Source: Selenomonadales bacterium
Lineage (GTDB): Bacteria > Bacillota > Negativicutes > Sporomusales > UBA7701
Length of the DNA stretch: 36,200 bases
Assembly (NCBI GenBank): GCA_018434945.1
Contig: JAHDOI010000094.1
Coordinates: forward strand, 1-36,200
Direction of reading: 5' to 3'
In this document: positions 21,454-31,297 of the stretch, in pieces
Numbering within the stretch: the first letter of the stretch is position 1
Layout of the letters: the number at the start of each line of letters is the position of its first letter
The notes under the pieces: generated by a model
Told to the model about the DNA's origin: nothing
The model's database searches: none
The model's input: only the letters and a program-made list of their open reading frames with translations
Made by a program: the position numbers and the translations under genes

Positions 21454-21903
21454 CTACTCACCTCCTTCGCCCGGCAGCCGGAAACTCACCGCGGCGCCCA
21501 GCGGCGCCCCCAGCTCCACCCCGGTCAGCAGCCGGTCTGTCCTGATAACGATATTGAGATGATTGGGCATATGCGTCTCGTCGAACCCGGCGAGCACCCC
21601 GACAGGCCGGCCGTCCAGCAGCACCTCGTCGCCGCTCACCAGCACCCCGCCCGCCTCCACGGCAAAAAAACCGAGATAAGCGATGCGGTCGACCCGGCTG
21701 CCGGGTTTGGCCCCCGCCTCGTCGGTGAGGATAAGCTCGTGCACGTCGTGGCGCCGGAGGCAGCGGGAAATCGGCGTGATCAGCGCCAGCCCCCTGTCCT
21801 CCATCCTCCCCTGCAGCACCACCACCAACGGCCCCTCGACAGCGCTTTTCCTCGCATACGGATTGGCGGCGAACTTGCCCGCCGCATAGGGATCAGTACT
21901 CAT
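21454..21903 (-). CDS. Unknown protein in the B12-mutase operon
   Basis: The 149-residue protein has no membrane segment and one cysteine. Stretches such as GPLVVVLQGRMEDRGLALITPIS and HMPNHLNIVIRTDRLLTGVELGAPLGAAVSF suggest a compact beta-rich soluble fold. I cannot name a family with confidence. It begins 70 bases after the mutase gene behind GGGGGG and its stop codon is one base from the ridA start. Its fixed place between mutase and ridA suggests a dedicated role in the same pathway. Confidence 0.65.
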   Translation of the reverse strand: MSTDPYAAGKFAANPYARKSAVEGPLVVVLQGRMEDRGLALITPISRCLRRHDVHELILTDEAGAKPGSRVDRIAYLGFFAVEAGGVLVSGDEVLLDGRPVGVLAGFDETHMPNHLNIVIRTDRLLTGVELGAPLGAAVSFRLPGEGGE

Positions 21904-21973
21904 ATTAGCCCCCCTGTTGCCCGAATCACGACATTATCATCCCTCGACACGCGGAAAATATGTGGCCCGCTAC

Positions 21974-23791
21974 TCACCCGACCGTCCGCACCGTATCCTT
22001 GCCGGCCCTGCCGGGATAGGCCCCCTCCTCCCTGCTGCCCAAAGCTCCGGCATGCAGCGCGGCCACAAAATCCCCTTCCTTGATAACGGCGTCCAACACC
22101 CCTTCGATCTCAGCCACCAGCTTCGCGGCCGCCGCGTCCGCCGCCGGCGTCGGCGCGATACCCGCCTGGCCGAGGAAACGGAACCCCTCCTGCACCGCCC
22201 GCAGCGTATCCACCTTGGCCGGTACCGATATCGGCCCTCCCGAATACGCCTCATCCGTCGAAGCGATCGAAATCGCGTCCACCTCCAGCGCCGCGCCCAG
22301 GCAGGCGTGCAGCGCCGTCGCCATCGCCGACTGCACCCGGTCCTCGGTATGCGTCAGGAACCCGATCGGCGCCCCCGGCCAGATCGGAGCGTTCACGATC
22401 CCCCGCAGCGCCAGCACCTTCGCAGCATTGAAATCGACGTAATTATCCTCCATCAGCCCGTGGATCATCACCTCGGGCGAATATGCGAACAGCGGCTGCA
22501 GGATGGGCCTCGCCCCGAGGCGCACCGCCAGATCGGCCACGATCAGCATCCCGGCGAATGCCTTATAGGCCGGCACCCCCGCCAGCTCCTCATTTGTCAC
22601 CACATCGAACGGCAAACCATACTTCTTCGCGTACAAAATCGCCTGGTAGCCGTCCACCGTCAGCCGCTCCGGGTCTGTCCCCGCCCCCAGCGCCCCGTAG
22701 CAGATATTGATCTTCGTCAGGTCGGCTCCCAGCTTCGCCGCCAGCACCACAGTCTCGGGCGTATTCAGGCCGCGGTGCGCCCGCACCTGCCACAGCGTCG
22801 ACCTCTCCCGCCCCGCGCCGATGCGGTTGAGATTCGCCGGCGTTATCACCGTCCCATCCTCCTGGTGGGTGAGGAACCCGTCCAGAAACCCTTCCGTCCG
22901 CGCCCCCCACGACGGGTCGAAATGGACCACCCCGTCCGCCCCCCACGCCTCGCTCGCCAAGATATGGCCGATATCGAGGAACGGACAGCCTGTCCCGTAC
23001 TGGTTGAACACCAGCGGCCGGCGGCGGCTATGCTGCAGCTTCAGCACCGACATGCGGGCCTTCGTCTCGGCCAGGTAGCTCTCCAGCCCGGCCACCTCTT
23101 CCTTCGTGAACCGCCGCGTCTTGGGGTGAAGCTCGCCGGTCGCGTAATACCGCTGCGGCACCTCGCCGCACAGCGCCGGATAATGCTCGTACAGCGTCCC
23201 GTCGCCCTCGCGGGCCCGCCACCTCTCCGCGTCCCACAGCTCGTCGCGCAGCCGGGCCCGTTCCACGCCGGGCGACGTCCGCACCCTCGCCCAGTCCTCG
23301 ATCATCGCGCTGATCTTCGCCAGCTTGCCCGCGATGCCGGCATGGCGATAGCGGTAATCATAGCCGGCCGTCATATCCGCCTTCTCCTTATTGGACCGGG
23401 TCGGATCAGGCACATAGTCCCGCCGCTCGACGAAACACCGCACCTCCTCCACCGTCGTCCCGGGCCCGAACCCGGCGTCGAACCCCAGCTCCGCCGCCAG
23501 CTCCCTCCTTACAGCCATGCCGCCGATGCCGATGCGCGTCTTAGCGCGCAGGCCGGCCGCATCCGCCAGATCGATGAACCGTGCCAGCAGCTCCGCCACC
23601 CCGTAGCCCAACGTGCGGCTCACCAGCAGCGTCTCCGCGCCCTGCTCCAGCGTCTGGCGCACAATCTCCTCCGGCGTCAGGTCCGGCGGCAGCAGCACCG
23701 TCTCGTGTCCCGCCTGTCCCAGCCCGCGGGCGATCATCTTCAAACCGATATCGTGCACCGGGTCGAGCGGCGCCAACAGCACCTTGCTCAC
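21974..23791 (-). CDS. Cobalamin-dependent mutase, natural GlmS-GlmE-like fusion
   Basis: The 605-residue protein has a B12-binding domain (1-125) and a large TIM-barrel domain (about 200-560). The first domain follows glutamate-mutase GlmS: PVHDIG, then VSRTLGYGVAELLARFIDLADAAGL, RIGIGGMAV, and a LGFDAGFGPGTTVEE ending. His13 would be the cobalt ligand, but the usual Asp two residues before it is Pro11, with Asp10 one further away. The barrel resembles GlmE, including an arginine/histidine-rich WQVRAHRGLNTPET stretch and ITPANLNRIGAG. In glutamate mutase the two parts are separate chains. The GTG start at 23791 overlaps the previous stop codon by four bases (GTGA). The rearranged substrate is unknown; PLP, RidA and flavoprotein neighbours point to an amino acid. 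Confidence 0.82.
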   Translation of the reverse strand: MSKVLLAPLDPVHDIGLKMIARGLGQAGHETVLLPPDLTPEEIVRQTLEQGAETLLVSRTLGYGVAELLARFIDLADAAGLRAKTRIGIGGMAVRRELAAELGFDAGFGPGTTVEEVRCFVERRDYVPDPTRSNKEKADMTAGYDYRYRHAGIAGKLAKISAMIEDWARVRTSPGVERARLRDELWDAERWRAREGDGTLYEHYPALCGEVPQRYYATGELHPKTRRFTKEEVAGLESYLAETKARMSVLKLQHSRRRPLVFNQYGTGCPFLDIGHILASEAWGADGVVHFDPSWGARTEGFLDGFLTHQEDGTVITPANLNRIGAGRERSTLWQVRAHRGLNTPETVVLAAKLGADLTKINICYGALGAGTDPERLTVDGYQAILYAKKYGLPFDVVTNEELAGVPAYKAFAGMLIVADLAVRLGARPILQPLFAYSPEVMIHGLMEDNYVDFNAAKVLALRGIVNAPIWPGAPIGFLTHTEDRVQSAMATALHACLGAALEVDAISIASTDEAYSGGPISVPAKVDTLRAVQEGFRFLGQAGIAPTPAADAAAAKLVAEIEGVLDAVIKEGDFVAALHAGALGSREEGAYPGRAGKDTVRTVG

Positions 23792-24036
23792 ACGCCCGCC
23801 CCCTCTGCAGTCCCGCCCAGCAGCCAACGGTAACGGTCGGCGGGGCGGTAAACGTACGCGCGGCCCCGCACCCGCACACCCGGCCCCTCGTACTGGGCGA
23901 ACACAACATCCACATCCTTGAACCCGAACTCCTTCAGCAGGCCGAGCATATACTTGCGGCCCGCCTCCTCGCTGTCGCAGACGAAAAACGTCTCCACATC
24001 GAGCGCGTCCATCACCTGTTCCAAAGCCTTATTCAT
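23788..24036 (-). CDS. Small unknown protein opening the B12-mutase operon
   Basis: The 82-residue soluble protein starts MNKALEQVMDALDVETFFVCDSEEAG and ends in a glycine-rich tail. Its VFAQYEGPGVRVRGRAYVYR core looks like two beta strands. It contains one cysteine. AGGAGG lies six bases before the ATG. The stop codon overlaps the mutase GTG start by four bases, so the two proteins are probably made in a fixed ratio and may interact. I recognise no family. The 105 bases between it and the yitT terminator must hold the operon promoter, but no box pair stands out. Confidence 0.65.
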   Translation of the reverse strand: MNKALEQVMDALDVETFFVCDSEEAGRKYMLGLLKEFGFKDVDVVFAQYEGPGVRVRGRAYVYRPADRYRWLLGGTAEGAGV

Positions 24037-24141
24037 CGCAATCCTCCTCGCTTGGCCTCGTGGCTAGTATTGGACGCGCCGCCGGCCTTTATACCGCCGG
24101 ACAGCGCCATCTTCGGACGCACGTCGCCATTCCGTCCGCGC

Positions 24142-24180
24142 AAAAAAAATGACCGGCAACCGCATCTCCGGTCGCCGGCC
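24142..24180 (-). terminator. Terminator of the yitT-like gene
   Basis: On the minus strand GGCCGGCGACCG and CGGTTGCCGGTC form a 12-bp stem with two G-T type mismatches and a six-base loop, followed by ATTTTTTTT. It starts about 20 bases after the stop codon of the yitT-like gene. Confidence 0.82.
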
Positions 24181-24199
24181 ATCCTGCTGGACGTCCCTG

Positions 24200-25060
24200 T
24201 CAATGGATCGCCCGTTTTTTCACCCTGCCGCCGATAACATCGTGAACATCCTGAATAATAACGAAAGCATTCGAATCAACATCGTCGACGATCGCCTTCA
24301 GCTTGGCGATCTCCAGCCTCGTCACCACCGAAAACAGCACCTTCTTCGGGTCGCCGCTGAAGCCGCCCTCGCCGTGCAGGATCGTCACGCCCCTCCCCAG
24401 GCGGGCCAGCAGCGTCGTCTTTATCTCCTCGGCGCAATCGGAAACGATCATCACGCCCTTCGACTCGTCCAGGCCCTCGATCGTAATATCGATCACCTTG
24501 AAAGCCACGAAATAAGCCACCAGCGAATACATCGCCTTATCCCAGCCGAACACCAGCCCGGCGCTGCCGAGAATAAACACATTGAAAAACATGATAATCT
24601 CGCCCACGGAAAAACCGGTCTTCTTATCGAGGATAATCGCCACAATCTCCGTACCGTCCAGCGAACCGCCGTAACGGATAATCAGACCCACCCCGATGCC
24701 GACCAGCACCCCGCCGAACGTCGCCGCCAGGAAAAAATCCTGGGTCAACTCCGGAATGGGGTGGAAAGCGGAAACCCAAAAAGCGAGCGAAACAACCGAA
24801 AACAGCGTCGAAATACAGAACGACTTGCCGATCTGCATATATCCTACATACAGGAACGGCACGTTCAGCAGCACCAGCAGATAACTTATATTGAACCCGG
24901 TGATATGGCTCAGCAGGATCGAAATACCGACGATGCCGCCGTCGATAATCTGATTGGGGATCAGGAAAAATTCCAGTCCCGCCGCCGCCACCACCGACCC
25001 GAAAAACAGCAAAACATACTTCTTGACCAACCTGACGAGCGGATTCCCTTTTGCGACCAT
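24200..25060 (-). CDS. YitT-family membrane protein (DUF161/DUF2179)
   Basis: The 286-residue protein has five or six membrane segments in the first 200 residues, including the family motif LIPNQIIDGGIVGISILLSHITGFN and IIRYGGSLDGTEIVA. A soluble DUF2179 domain follows (about 205-280, GVMIVSDCAEEIKTTLL..GRGVTILHGEGGFSGDPKKVLFSVV). The family is very common in Firmicutes and its function is not settled; transport or ligand sensing has been suggested. GGGAAGGGAG precedes the ATG. It stands alone between the permease gene and the mutase operon. Confidence 0.92.
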   Translation of the reverse strand: MVAKGNPLVRLVKKYVLLFFGSVVAAAGLEFFLIPNQIIDGGIVGISILLSHITGFNISYLLVLLNVPFLYVGYMQIGKSFCISTLFSVVSLAFWVSAFHPIPELTQDFFLAATFGGVLVGIGVGLIIRYGGSLDGTEIVAIILDKKTGFSVGEIIMFFNVFILGSAGLVFGWDKAMYSLVAYFVAFKVIDITIEGLDESKGVMIVSDCAEEIKTTLLARLGRGVTILHGEGGFSGDPKKVLFSVVTRLEIAKLKAIVDDVDSNAFVIIQDVHDVIGGRVKKRAIH

Positions 25061-25089
25061 ATTTTCGCTCCCTTCCCGAAAATTAACGC

Positions 25090-25114
25090 GAGGAGGCCTT
25101 TTCCCAGCCTCCTC
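25090..25114 (-). terminator. Hairpin downstream of the permease gene
   Basis: GAGGAGGC (25090-25097) and GCCTCCTC (25107-25114) form an 8-bp stem. On the minus strand it is followed by GCGTTAATTTTC. It lies in the 120-bp gap between the permease stop codon and the yitT-like start. Weak terminator or leader hairpin. Confidence 0.5.
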
Positions 25115-25180
25115 CGCTTCATAGCACTATTAATGATACCCTTCATCGGCGCGTCTGTCAAGTTTGGCACCTTGTCGGCC

Positions 25181-26410
25181 CTATCCCCCTGCGACCGTCA
25201 GCCACAGCACGCCGGCCGCCAGCGTAAACAGCGTAAGAGGAATCCCCACCTTCGCGTAATCCCGGGCCGACACCGCCACATGCTCGCGTTTGGCGATCTC
25301 CACGACAATCAGATTGGCGATCGACCCGGAAACCGTCAGATTCCCCGCCAGGGTCGAAAACATCGCCAGCGCCTTCCACCAATACTCCGGGTTGTCGGCG
25401 GGGATAAGGAACCGCATCAGCAAAACCGCCGGCACATTACTGACGATATTGGACAGGACGAGCGTCAGCGCCGCGAACATCCCCATACTGCCGGCGCCCG
25501 AAAAAGACAGGCTCTCGAACAGCAGCGCCGTCAGCCCGCTGCGCTCCACCCCGGCCACAATGACGAACAGACCCACGAAGATCACCAGCAGGTTGAAATC
25601 CACGCTCTCGTACACCTTATTCGGCTTGACGCGCCTCGTAACCAGCAGTGCCGCCCCTCCCAGGCTCGAGGTCAGCGCCAGATCATAGCCGAGCATATAC
25701 GCCGCCAGCACCAGCGCCAGCACCAGCAGCGTTTTCCCGATAAGATACAGATGGATATTCGCCGGGCCGGCCTCCGGGATGAAAAACGCCCCCGCCAGCT
25801 CGGCCCGGTAACAGTAAGCAATCGCCGAATAAGCGGCGATCAGGCCCGCCAGCGCTACCGGCGCTGCTGACAGAAAGTAACTGCCGAACGACATCCCCGA
25901 CAGGCTGCCGACGAGAATATTCTGCGGATTGCCCAGCAGCGTGGCCGCACTGCCGATATTCGACGCCATCGCCACCCCGAGCAGGTGCGGCAGCGGATTG
26001 CAGCGGGCTTTCCTGCACACCAGAATGACCACCGGCGTAAACAGCAGACAGACGATATCGTTGATCGCCACCGCCGACATAACGCCGCTGGCCGCTATGA
26101 CGGCCAACAGCAGCTGCTTTCCGTCGGCAACCCGCCGGCAGACGGCGTTGCCCACCAGCTCGAAAAATCCGGCCACCTTCAGATTCGCGACCACGATCAT
26201 CATCGAAAAAAGGATGATGATCGTCTTGAAATCGACCGCCAGCGTGGCATCCTGGAAAGACAGAAGCCCCGTGCCGACCGTCGCCACCGCGCCGATCACG
26301 GCCGCTCCCGCCCGGTCCACCCGGAACAGCGGGCTCTTCCCCAGCGTGAACACCACCAGCACCGCCGCCAGAATCAGCCCCGAAAGCCACATATCTGTCC
26401 CATGAGCCAT
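25181..26410 (-). CDS. ArsB/NhaD-superfamily ion permease
   Basis: The 409-residue inner-membrane protein has about eleven hydrophobic segments. It carries the superfamily marks AINDIVCLLFTPVVI and ASNIGSAATLLGNPQNILVGSLSGMSF in the first half, and LSNIVSNVPAVLLMRFLIP with STLAGNLTVSGSIANLIVVE in the second. These inverted-repeat re-entrant loops define the arsenite/sodium-proton/dicarboxylate group. The true substrate cannot be told; no arsenic-resistance genes are adjacent. GAGGTGG precedes the ATG. It follows gdhA on the same strand but behind a strong terminator. Confidence 0.88.
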   Translation of the reverse strand: MAHGTDMWLSGLILAAVLVVFTLGKSPLFRVDRAGAAVIGAVATVGTGLLSFQDATLAVDFKTIIILFSMMIVVANLKVAGFFELVGNAVCRRVADGKQLLLAVIAASGVMSAVAINDIVCLLFTPVVILVCRKARCNPLPHLLGVAMASNIGSAATLLGNPQNILVGSLSGMSFGSYFLSAAPVALAGLIAAYSAIAYCYRAELAGAFFIPEAGPANIHLYLIGKTLLVLALVLAAYMLGYDLALTSSLGGAALLVTRRVKPNKVYESVDFNLLVIFVGLFVIVAGVERSGLTALLFESLSFSGAGSMGMFAALTLVLSNIVSNVPAVLLMRFLIPADNPEYWWKALAMFSTLAGNLTVSGSIANLIVVEIAKREHVAVSARDYAKVGIPLTLFTLAAGVLWLTVAGG

Positions 26411-26490
26411 ATCGATGCCACCTCGTCCAAAAAATCACCCTTAATTATACCATATCGGCCCCCTTCGGCCTTAAATATTCGCGACCGGAA

Positions 26491-26533
26491 AAAAAGCCCC
26501 CGGTTCGACCCTCAAGGCGAACCGGGGGCTTTT
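26491..26533 (-). terminator. Strong terminator of gdhA
   Basis: GCCCCCGGTTCG (26496-26507) and CGAACCGGGGGC (26518-26529) form a perfect 12-bp stem with A-run and T-run on either side. It begins 11 bases after the gdhA stop codon. Confidence 0.92.
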
Positions 26534-26543
26534 CAACTCACCG

Positions 26544-27920
<1,377 letters not shown>

Positions 27921-28010
27921 CTAATATACCCGTATAACCGGCCTCTGTTATGGTTGTCTCATCCCCCCCGCCGAAGACTGAAATCCGAATTTATCGACTA
28001 TTCCAAATAA

Positions 28011-28046
28011 ATTATAGCATCATCAAAAATATAATGTATACATTAT
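28011..28046 (-). promoter_or_regulatory. gdhA promoter with a 16-bp palindromic operator
   Basis: On the minus strand TGCTATAAT is an extended -10 box (TATAAT at 28016-28011). The -35 region, about 28039-28034, is poor (ATACAT). It lies inside ATAATGTATACATTAT (28031-28046), a perfect palindrome. A regulator bound there would cover the -35 box. AT-rich flanks (AAAAA and TTTTT) extend the symmetry. Confidence 0.6.
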
Positions 28047-28104
28047 TTTTGGATTTTCCTGTAGGATGATGATGGTTGTCCCGTCAGCCATATTCACCCG
28101 CGGC

Positions 28105-31050
28105 TCACTTATACACGATCCCCCGGAAACTCCGCCCGTCGATCTTCACCAGGAACGGCTCCTCCCTCCTTACCAGCCGCGCGCGCCCCGTCCGGGCGAA
28201 CACCGGCTGGCGCAGCAGCCAGTCCCAGTCGAGGCGCTCCTCGCCCCCGCCGCCGTAACCGATATGAAAATACCCCATCTTCATCGCCGTCAGGTTATGG
28301 AAAAAGTGGCTGCCCAGCGAAGGCTCGGGGCGGAGATCCGCCCGGTCGACCTCCACGATGACCCGGGCCTGGGACATCTGCGACCAGGACAGCGGGATGC
28401 CCAGCCACCTGTCGGACGTGCCCATCCGCCCGAAGCCGATCAGCAGGCAGCGGCGCCCCTCCCGGAAAAGCCGCCCGTTCAGCTCGCCGATCTCGGCCGC
28501 CACCTCGACGCTGTCCTTCAGGTCGAACGCCGCCGGATCGACGAAGATAATATCGCGGATATCCTCGTAAAACCCGTTGCCGATCGTGTGGTCGCTATAG
28601 CACAGCGCGTCGCCCCCCTCGTCCAGTCTCACCTGCACAGCTTCGCTGCCCACGACCATCGGCCGGATCTGCAGGAAATAAAACTCCTTGATCTTCTGCC
28701 TGTCCTGGGGGATATTCACCGCGAACTCGATCTCCACATCGGCGCCGAATGACTGCTTGCCCAGCCTGAGCAGATCCTTGACGATGCCGGTCAGCGGCAG
28801 GCGGTCGTGCTTGATGATCGGGGCGAACGTCACCAGCTTGGGGCCCGGCCGGCTTGCATCGTCGTGGATATAATCGTCCTCGGGCGAATAAGTGCTGCCC
28901 ACGAACTCCAGCGTCCCGTCCTGCTCAGCCCGGGACACCGGCAGCTTCTCATAACTGTAATCGTCGTCGGCGCGCAGCGAGATAGCGGCGGACGCCGTCA
29001 GGTTAACAGCGTAGAACGAACGCTGCGACTTTTTGAAATAATCGCTCGGTCCGGCATACGGCGGGTTCAGCCGGGGATGGGCCGGCGAAAAGCGGTACAC
29101 CTGCTCGCCGTTCACCACCGCCTGCCCCAGCCCGAGAGCGAGGTTCACCGTGCCTTCCTCAGGCTTCATCGGCTCATAGGGATAAAAATTGTACGACTGG
29201 GCCACCCCGGAGACGACCGGGTAATATAGATCCCCGTATCTCTCCCCCACCAGCTCCTGGATGAGGACAGCCATCTTCTCCTCCTCGATGCGGATGCCGG
29301 CATTCTTCGCATACTGCACCGGCGCCGCGTAGAAAACCGACGCATAAACCAGCTTCACCGCGTCGCAGAGCTGCTTGCAGCGGACGGCCTGCTCCTCGTG
29401 GCTGTTGGGCACGACATATGTCTTGTATATCCCCGCGAACGGCAGCACCCGCGAATCCTCCAGGATGCTCGACGACCGGACCGCCAGCGGGCACCTCAGG
29501 TACTGGGTCAGCACCTCCAGATTCTTCCTGATGGCGGCCGGCAGCTCGGCCGCCATGAAAACGCGGGCGATCTCCGCCTCGTCGCGCGTACTGGCCGTAA
29601 ACCCGTACAGCCCGTTCTCCTCGAGGAACTGCTCGTAAACATCGCTGCAGATCACGAACGACCGCGGCACCTTGATCCTGATGCCCTCATACTTATCGGT
29701 CAGCTGGGCCTTCGTGAGCAGCGAATTGATGAACGCGATCCCCCTGGCCTTGCCGCCCAGCGAACCGTTCCCCAGCCTGATGAAGGCATTCTCCATATCC
29801 TTTTTCGTCAATCCCTCGAAATCGAGGATGACCCCCGACTGATAACGCTGGAAATAAGCCTTCAGCACCTCGAGGATATACTCGCGGATATCGGCGACGC
29901 TGGCGAACTCCGTCGCGTCGATATAACGCAGCTTGTCCGCCACCTCCACCTCGGCGCGGGCCCTGAACCACCGCGAGAAATGATTGTGCGCCGCGTGGTA
30001 ATACAGGCTCTCGTCAGGCAACTCGCGGATGATCCGTTCGAAATTCGTTATATCGGTCGCCTCGTCGATGTACCTGCCGTCCGGATAGCGGAAAACGAAC
30101 GACCCGAAACCGTAATTCTCCAGGATAAACGCCCTGAGCTCATGGAGCATGTTCGAGGAGTTCTTGTTCAGGAAATGGACGCCGATCTCCTTCGCCCTGT
30201 CGGCGTTTTCCGCCTCTTCCGACTGCAGGACGAACGGGAAATCGCTGATAATCTCCCTCACGCGGTGGGCCAGTTCGATGCCCGCGGACTTGTTCATCGC
30301 CCCGTCCTTGGGGAAGCACACGTCGGAGATGACCCCGAGCAGATTGTGCCGGTAACGGTAAATGACCGCCATCGCCTCTTCGTACGTCTCCGCCAGCAGA
30401 ATCTTGGGCCTGAGGCGCACCCTCAGAAGGCCGTGGCTGATATTCATCGCGTGCTTCACAAGATAGCGCGTCTGGGTGAGGATCTCCGTATAGATGATCG
30501 GCAGAATCTGCGAATAATACGCCGGCGAATCGTCCACCAGCAGTATGACCTGCACGCCCTGCTGGATATCGGCCTCGACATTCATCTTATCCTCGACATA
30601 CTTGATGATCGCCAGCAGGATCTTATTATCGCCCGACCAGTAGAAAATCCGGTCGATGCATGAATTCTTCCTGATCTTGGCGATCATATCCTCGGTCAGG
30701 CGGTCATAAGACAGCATCACGATCGGTATGTCCGGGCACGCCTCCTTCAGCGCCTTCTCGAACTCGAACTCGCTCAGGTCGCTCACGCGCGACATCGTGA
30801 TAATGAGGTGGAAAGTCCTCGTCCCCAGGGCCTCGAAAGCCTCCTCCTGGCTGGATACCTTCTCGATCCTCGGAATGATCGGCAGATTAAGGTCGGCGAA
30901 CTGGTTATAAAGCTGCTCCGACAGCTGTCCGTCCTCCTCCAGGACGAACCCGTCGTACGGCGTCGAGATCAGCAGTATCTCCGTCACCCGGTACTTCATC
31001 AGATCATGCACGCTGGAAAATCTCGTCTTCAAATCCGTGAACCGTTTCAT
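28105..31050 (-). CDS. Response-regulator / PEP-synthase-type ATP-grasp fusion protein
   Basis: The 981-residue cytoplasmic protein has a degenerate receiver-like domain (about 20-155). A second receiver (about 165-310) keeps the acidic pair Asp173-Asp174, the phosphoacceptor Asp243 and Lys296. After a linker, a PEP synthase/PPDK N-terminal ATP-binding domain (about 410-790) shows LGNGSLGGKARG, LAVRSSSILEDS with Arg525, LALGLGQAVVNGE and YFLQIRPMV. The phosphohistidine swivel domain and the PEP/pyruvate barrel of true PEP synthases are absent. The last 180 residues match nothing I know. So it is probably a phosphorylation-controlled ATP-dependent kinase or ligase with an unknown target. GGGGAGG precedes the ATG. 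It is monocistronic, downstream of the 33-codon ORF and upstream of gdhA. Confidence 0.8.
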   Translation of the reverse strand: MKRFTDLKTRFSSVHDLMKYRVTEILLISTPYDGFVLEEDGQLSEQLYNQFADLNLPIIPRIEKVSSQEEAFEALGTRTFHLIITMSRVSDLSEFEFEKALKEACPDIPIVMLSYDRLTEDMIAKIRKNSCIDRIFYWSGDNKILLAIIKYVEDKMNVEADIQQGVQVILLVDDSPAYYSQILPIIYTEILTQTRYLVKHAMNISHGLLRVRLRPKILLAETYEEAMAVIYRYRHNLLGVISDVCFPKDGAMNKSAGIELAHRVREIISDFPFVLQSEEAENADRAKEIGVHFLNKNSSNMLHELRAFILENYGFGSFVFRYPDGRYIDEATDITNFERIIRELPDESLYYHAAHNHFSRWFRARAEVEVADKLRYIDATEFASVADIREYILEVLKAYFQRYQSGVILDFEGLTKKDMENAFIRLGNGSLGGKARGIAFINSLLTKAQLTDKYEGIRIKVPRSFVICSDVYEQFLEENGLYGFTASTRDEAEIARVFMAAELPAAIRKNLEVLTQYLRCPLAVRSSSILEDSRVLPFAGIYKTYVVPNSHEEQAVRCKQLCDAVKLVYASVFYAAPVQYAKNAGIRIEEEKMAVLIQELVGERYGDLYYPVVSGVAQSYNFYPYEPMKPEEGTVNLALGLGQAVVNGEQVYRFSPAHPRLNPPYAGPSDYFKKSQRSFYAVNLTASAAISLRADDDYSYEKLPVSRAEQDGTLEFVGSTYSPEDDYIHDDASRPGPKLVTFAPIIKHDRLPLTGIVKDLLRLGKQSFGADVEIEFAVNIPQDRQKIKEFYFLQIRPMVVGSEAVQVRLDEGGDALCYSDHTIGNGFYEDIRDIIFVDPAAFDLKDSVEVAAEIGELNGRLFREGRRCLLIGFGRMGTSDRWLGIPLSWSQMSQARVIVEVDRADLRPEPSLGSHFFHNLTAMKMGYFHIGYGGGGEERLDWDWLLRQPVFARTGRARLVRREEPFLVKIDGRSFRGIVYK

Positions 31051-31137
31051 CGCTTTCCTCCCCGCCCGCGCCTCGGCCGCTTAGCCGCTCATATAATAAG
31101 AATAACACTTACATCCATATTCTGAAAATAAAAAAAG

Positions 31138-31263
31138 CCAGATTGCCGATAAAGCCCCATCTGCGGCGTTGCTCCTCAGAGCGCTTGCTAGCGTACATCC
31201 GAGTACGCGTCGCGGCGCGCTCTTCCGGTGCGCCTTGCATCTGGAGCTTTCTCGACAACCTGG
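31138..31263 (-). repeat. Palindromic repeat, family 2, copy D (126 bp)
   Basis: The ends CCAGATTGCCGATAAAGC (31138-31155) and GCTTTCTCGACAACCTGG (31246-31263) are inverted repeats with three to four mismatches. Bases 31225-31245 are identical over 21 positions to 15554-15574 of copy C, and both copies carry GCGTTGCTCCTC near the other end. It occupies most of the gap between the 981-residue protein gene and the small ORF at 31298. Confidence 0.72.
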
Positions 31264-31297
31264 GCAAAGCTTAAATACCACATCCTTTTTGGAATTC

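Noticed and set aside
25181..26410. Calling the permease arsB (arsenite efflux).
   Set aside because: Superfamily motifs fit several ion types and there are no arsR, arsC or arsA genes nearby.
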